26,250 bases of DNA, from assembly GCA_934636825.1 (NCBI GenBank), contig CAKUBG010000032.1, forward strand, positions 1-26,250, given 5' to 3'. Shown here in pieces: positions 23,247 through 26,250 of the stretch. Under the pieces are notes generated by a model, which was not told the origin of the DNA, did not search any database, and saw only the letters and a program-made list of their open reading frames with translations. Numbering within the stretch: position 1 is the first letter of the stretch; each line of letters begins with the position of its first letter. This stretch comes from an uncultured bacterium (GTDB lineage Bacteria; Vulcanimicrobiota; Xenobia; Xenobiales; Xenobiaceae). The position numbers and the translations under genes are program-made.

Positions 23247-24824
23247 CTAGACAAAATGATCAGGGGCTGGTTCTGCTTGTTCTGGCCCTAAGCATCCTTC
23301 CCATTTAGCTACCACGGCTGAAGCTAAACAATTGCCGATAACGTTGCACGAAGTGCGGCACATATCCATCAACTGATCTACACCGACGATGGCTAAAATA
23401 GGCCATTCCGGTAAATTGAAGCTGGCAGCCGAGCCGAGCAAAATAACTAAAGAAGCTCGAGGCACGCCGGCTACACCTTTACTGGTGACTAGCAAGGTAA
23501 TCAAAATGGCAATTTGAGTTTCCATAGATAAACTTATACCAGCAGCCTGAGCTACAAAAATTGAAGCCAAGGAGAGATATAAGGTTGTGCCGTCTAAGTT
23601 GAAGCTGTAGCCAATGGGCATAACGAAGGCCACAATATGACGAGGAACACCAAAACTTTCCATCTTTTCCATAGCCAATGGTAAAGCAGCTTCGGAAGAA
23701 GCAGTAGCAAAAGCTAAAGTTGCCGGTTCGGCAATGCGCTTGAAAAAGCGGATAGGATTGATACCGCAAATCAACATAGTCGGTACCAAAATAATTAAAA
23801 TAAATACGATAATCGTTACATAAAAAGTAGCCACCAGATATCCTAAGTTATATAGGATGCCTAGTCCCATATCAGCGACAGTACAAGCAATAGCGCCTCC
23901 TACACCAAGTGGAGCTGAGTACATAACTAAGTTTGTATACTTAAACATAGTTTCAGCTAAGCTTTCCATGACGGTCATAAGAGGCTTGCGCTTTTCAAGA
24001 GGAACCTGAGCTACGGCAATACCAAAGAGGCAACTAAATACTACAATTTGCAATACTTCGTTTTCAGCTACCGATTTGGCGATATTTTCTGGGAAAGCGT
24101 GAAGGATGATTTGGCCGGTTGTTTGTGGTTTGGCTGCTTTAATAGACTCAACTTGAGTAGGTTGCTGAATACCTTCACCAGCGCGAGTAATATTGATACT
24201 TACTAAACCGACAACTAAAGCCAAAGTAGTAATAATCTCGAAATAAATGAGCGCTTTTAAGCCCATGCGGCCTACTTCTTTTAAGTTGGAATGGCCGGCA
24301 ATACCTACCACCAATGTGGCAAAAAGCAAAGGCGCTACAATCGTTTTTACCAGTTTAAGAAATATCTTACTAAGTATTCCTAATTTTAAGCCTGTGTCAT
24401 GGAATGAGTATCCTATCTCAATACCCAAGAACATGGCAATAACGATCCAAGTGGTTAAATCTTGGCGTTTTATACCTAAAAAGACCAAGGCTACACAAGC
24501 TAACCAGCGACTTATAGAACAAGCCAACGCCATGTCGATAACGCTGGTCATGATAGAGTAATGGTTGCAAATTCCAAAAATTGAGGCTAAAAATGCCAGA
24601 ACAGCGATGATTATCAGAGTGATTTTTGAGGCTTTATCCCAAGGGTTCTGAGGAGCGGCCTTTTGAGGTGGAATGCCTGAGTTTTTCTGAACATCTTTTG
24701 CGCTGTCGGGAGATTTTATGTCTGCAGCAACAGATGCTTGGGCTTTCGTCTCAGTAGCGGAAACCGCTTCGGCGGTGGGAGTTTGGGTTGGTTCCTTTAG
24801 TGGATCGTGGGAATTTTTCTCCAT
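23247..24824 (-). CDS. Dicarboxylate/amino acid:cation symporter (DAACS family)
   Basis: A sodium- or proton-coupled importer of glutamate, aspartate or C4-dicarboxylates (GltP/GltT/DctA relatives), in the inner membrane. Family motifs: SSEAALP as the first re-entrant hairpin, VMPIGYSFNLDGTTLY with the NxDG-type cation site, and TSKGVAGVPRASLVIL as the second re-entrant loop. About eight TM segments are visible over 525 residues. Odd feature: the first ~65 residues are a polar, Ala/Pro/Thr-rich extension (EPTQTPTAEAVSATETKAQ) not found in usual members of about 420 residues. I start at ATG 24824, with AAGGG 9 nt upstream; a TTG at 24842 would add six residues. It is convergent with the HAD gene and has its own terminator. 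Substrate not resolved from sequence. Confidence 0.92.
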   Translation of the reverse strand: MEKNSHDPLKEPTQTPTAEAVSATETKAQASVAADIKSPDSAKDVQKNSGIPPQKAAPQNPWDKASKITLIIIAVLAFLASIFGICNHYSIMTSVIDMALACSISRWLACVALVFLGIKRQDLTTWIVIAMFLGIEIGYSFHDTGLKLGILSKIFLKLVKTIVAPLLFATLVVGIAGHSNLKEVGRMGLKALIYFEIITTLALVVGLVSINITRAGEGIQQPTQVESIKAAKPQTTGQIILHAFPENIAKSVAENEVLQIVVFSCLFGIAVAQVPLEKRKPLMTVMESLAETMFKYTNLVMYSAPLGVGGAIACTVADMGLGILYNLGYLVATFYVTIIVFILIILVPTMLICGINPIRFFKRIAEPATLAFATASSEAALPLAMEKMESFGVPRHIVAFVMPIGYSFNLDGTTLYLSLASIFVAQAAGISLSMETQIAILITLLVTSKGVAGVPRASLVILLGSAASFNLPEWPILAIVGVDQLMDMCRTSCNVIGNCLASAVVAKWEGCLGPEQAEPAPDHFV

Positions 24825-24991
24825 TCGCGTTAACCCTTTCAATTATAGAATTTAAGTGTCCAATATTGGCTGAATTATCATCGCTGACAATTCCCTGAAA
24901 ATTCGTTTATGCGCAAATAATTCCCTTTAGTATCTAATTTTGTTAACATATGTATATATTAAATAACAATGATTGTGCAGAATAAATAGTA
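24825..24991. other. AT-rich intergenic stretch upstream of the symporter
   Basis: 167 nt, AT-rich, between the leftward symporter and the rightward RNA locus. A minus-strand TATAAT (24847-24842) lies too close to the start codon to leave room for a leader with the ribosome site. No other feature seen. Confidence 0.4.
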
Positions 24992-25019
24992 TATACAGTT
25001 AATGTAATAATGCTATGCT
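24992..25019 (+). promoter_or_regulatory. Extended -10 promoter for the structured RNA locus
   Basis: TATACA (24992-24997, 4 of 6 matches to TTGACA), 16-nt spacer, and extended -10 TGC-TATGCT (25011-25019). Initiation would fall near 25026, about 10 nt before the first closing stem, which sets the likely strand. Confidence 0.45.
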
Positions 25020-25035
25020 AGGGCAATGTTTGGTT

Positions 25036-25330
25036 GCGTAGTTTTACATTGTAGAGATGTTGATAGTGCTCCGCCCGCCAGTTAGCTATTTAGTGTTAGC
25101 TTCATTTTTTTACCATATCGACGCTCCGGCTGACTGGCCTGGCGGCCAGAGGCCTGCGCTACCGATATGGTGAAAAAATTCCGCTATAAGTTTAGGCTGC
25201 GGGCTCGTGTTCATGTTGGCTAGCTTCAACAGTGGCTCTTTCAGGCTTGAACTGGACCGCGCTTAACAGCGCGTCCAATGTTCTGCGCCTTCAATTCGCC
25301 ACTGTTTCCGCCTGTTGGTTAAAACTACGC
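25036..25330 (+). ncRNA. Structured RNA unit, copy A
   Basis: A ~295-nt non-coding unit closed by GCGTAGTTTTA (25036-25046) with TAAAACTACGC (25320-25330). Inside are a long imperfect stem with ACCATATCG/CGATATGGT (25112-25120 / 25163-25171) capped by CTGGCC-tggc-GGCCAG (25134-25149), a stem AACAGTGGC/GCCACTGTT enclosing the next hairpin, and TGGA-C-CGCGCT/AGCGCG-TCCA (25253-25277). Blocks such as CCGCCCGCCAGTTAGCTATT and AAAATTCCGCTATAAGTTT are nearly identical in copy B. Compensatory changes between the copies support the pairing. No matching known RNA family could be recalled; the family is not identified. Confidence 0.65.
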
Positions 25331-25385
25331 TTGCATGTGTGTGCACGTAAACACGCTAAACACAAACGAACTCGGTGTAGTCCTT

Positions 25386-25601
25386 GGCTTTGGCGGGAGG
25401 CCGTATGGCTACTTATTTCTTGTAAGAGGCCATAGCGGCCCATTTACGCCGAAAGCCTTGGACGCAACCTACAAACATTAAAAGTTTCCGTTTCAGAACA
25501 AGTAAGCGGAGTTTAGCCTATAGCAAAGCGAAAGGCTTTTCTATGCCTGTAGCTTGCTATAGGCGTAAACGCAGCCAACAAACCTGAGAAACGGAGACTT
25601 T
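25386..25601 (+). ncRNA. Structured region between the two units
   Basis: Two stem domains. Domain one: GGCTTT+GGCG (25386-25395) with CGCC+AAAGCC (25447-25457), containing GGCCG/CGGCC and TGGC/GCCA. Domain two: AAAGTTTCCGTTTC (25481-25494) with GAAACGGAGACTTT (25588-25601; one T-G pair), enclosing GTTTA+GCCTATAGCAA (25511-25526) with TTGCTATAGGC+TAAAC (25554-25570). It is probably part of the same transcript as the flanking units. It has no coding signal. Confidence 0.55.
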
Positions 25602-25664
25602 GAGCACCTGAACCTTTACCACCGCAACCGCTTATGAAATGTCCGCTTGCTTGTTTGTTTGGTT

Positions 25665-25964
25665 GCGTAGTTTTTTAGCTTAGCTTAGCGACGCTGATAG
25701 TGTACCGCCCGCCAGTTAGCTATTTAGTGTTAGCTTCATTTTATTGCCATATCGACGCTCCGGCTGCCTGTCCACTTTGTGGCCAGAGGCCTGCGCTACC
25801 GATATAGCAAAAAATTCCGCTATAAGTTTTGGCTGCGGGCTCATGCTCATGTTGGCTAGCTCCGTCAGCGGCTCTTTCAGGCTCGAACTGACCGAGCTTT
25901 CAGCTCGGCCAATATTCTTCGCCTTCAATCACCACTGTCTCCGCCTGTTGGTTAAAAACTACGC
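25665..25964 (+). ncRNA. Structured RNA unit, copy B
   Basis: Second ~300-nt unit, starting 629 nt after copy A. Closed by GCGTAGTTTTT (25665-25675) with AAAAACTACGC (25954-25964). The long stem is TTGCCATATCG with CGATATAGCAA (25744-25754 / 25800-25810, one C-A mismatch), capped by CTGTCCAC-ttt-GTGGCCAG (25768-25786), and the small hairpin is CCGAGCT-ttc-AGCTCGG (25892-25908). Loops differ from copy A while stems persist. Left-flank TTTGGTT is shared with copy A. Confidence 0.65.
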
Positions 25965-26000
25965 TAGCGTGTGCGCAGTGTAAAAGTGTGGGCGCAAATG

Positions 26001-26109
26001 AAATTTATAGCCGCTAAAATGTTCGTTATACCCACCGGAGAAAACTTTATTGCGTTAGCGATGTTTTCGAGGAGGGATATAACGAACTAATCAACGAGGC
26101 TATAAATTT
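26001..26109 (+). ncRNA. Long stem-loop after copy B
   Basis: AAATTTATAGCC (26001-26012) pairs perfectly with GGCTATAAATTT (26098-26109). Inside, GTTCGTTATA (26021-26030) pairs with TATAACGAAC (26078-26087), then a purine-rich 9x9 internal loop, then GAAAAC/GTTTTC (26040-26045 / 26063-26068). The two inner helices share one register, so the inner part is a single rod. It may form the 3' part of the structured RNA. Confidence 0.6.
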
Positions 26110-26161
26110 AGCACCAACACGCACTGCGTAAAATTTTTGCACATTTTTGCGCGTAGGTGCT
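26110..26161 (+). other. Terminal hairpin at the 3' edge of the RNA locus
   Basis: AGCACC (26110-26115) pairs with GGTGCT (26156-26161), with ACACGCA/TGCGCGT inside (one mismatch) and two internal T runs. The last base is the first base of the following -35 box. It is possibly where the RNA ends, though no classic U tail follows. Confidence 0.45.
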
Positions 26162-26189
26162 TGACAGGGTAGGCGCTTAGCGGTAATAT
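26161..26189 (+). promoter_or_regulatory. Strong sigma-70 promoter, probably of an rRNA operon
   Basis: Perfect -35 TTGACA (26161-26166), 17-nt spacer, -10 TAATAT (26184-26189). It points rightward, out of the window. Confidence 0.7.
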
Positions 26190-26195
26190 ACTCGA

Positions 26196-26250
26196 GCAGT
26201 TGCGACGAGCAACTAAGCAAAGTTTTGAAAACAGAATAGCAGCTTTTACT
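26196..26250 (+). other. Probable rRNA operon leader (start of transcribed region)
   Basis: The initial transcript would contain a small hairpin, AGTTGC/GCAACT (26198-26214), and then AAGTTTTGAAAACAGAATAGC (26220 onward, shown in part), which resembles the TTTGAAAACTGAATA-type sequence often found before 16S rRNA. No 16S sequence itself is within the window. Confidence 0.4.

Noticed and set aside
25036..25964. Reading the duplicated unit as a MITE with terminal inverted repeats
   Set aside because: Homology extends outside the arms on the left (TTTGGTT), no target-site duplication is seen, and compensatory changes in internal stems fit RNA better. Not fully excluded.
25232..25983. Small plus-strand ORFs at 25232-25435 and 25744-25983
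   Set aside because: They cross conserved stems, lack ribosome sites, and the two copies of the unit do not keep the same frame open.
1..26250. CRISPR array, integrase/att sites or prophage genes
   Set aside because: No short regularly spaced repeats, no recombinase or phage proteins, and housekeeping genes throughout.

Overview
The window is bacterial chromosome with moderate-to-low GC. A type II secretion/type IV pilus inner-membrane protein, a secreted asparaginase and a periplasm-facing tail protease suggest a cell with two membranes. No gene fixes the phylum. A Melainabacteria/Cyanobacteria-like or similar environmental lineage is only a guess.

Layout. 1-3452 (minus): a PilC/GspF-type membrane protein preceded by an unrecognised two-TM protein with a LolA-like periplasmic part. 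3608-4873 (plus): an S41 carboxyl-terminal protease. 4927-11000 (minus): a family-2 glycosyltransferase carrying an in-frame (AAGG)6 tract, a CarD-type regulator, a PfkB (PsuK-like) kinase, a decayed IS200/IS605-type scar with strong secondary structure, DNA polymerase III delta (holA), methylthioribose-1-phosphate isomerase (mtnA) and a RimJ/RimL-type acetyltransferase. 11237-17620 (plus): a 2127-residue repeat protein, with canonical TPRs, then 21 repeats of exactly 41 residues on average, then a 24-bp tandem repeat encoding a charged helix and a Lys-rich tail. 17818-23168 (plus): a small YbjN-like protein overlapping a periplasmic L-asparaginase, a serine O-acetyltransferase, a 5'-nucleotidase-family metallophosphatase and a HAD (Cof) phosphatase with a possible leader peptide. 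23247-24824 (minus): a dicarboxylate/amino-acid:cation symporter. Strong intrinsic terminators separate most units.

The most unusual part is 24992-26161, over 1.1 kb with no credible gene. It holds two diverged copies, 629 nt apart, of a ~300-nt element. Each copy is closed by an 11-bp stem, and at least three base pairs have changed on both sides at once between the copies (C-G to A-T, A-T to G-C, A-T to T-A). A plausible extended -10 promoter lies just upstream, more long stems lie between and after the copies, and the block ends at a TTGACA-17-TAATAT promoter whose leader looks like that of an rRNA operon. I read it as a large structured noncoding RNA locus, possibly undescribed, next to rRNA genes just outside the window.

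Metabolically, mtnA (methionine salvage), serine acetyltransferase (cysteine synthesis), asparaginase, nucleotidase and the symporter suggest scavenging of amino acids and nucleotides, but they are separate transcription units and nothing ties them into one pathway.
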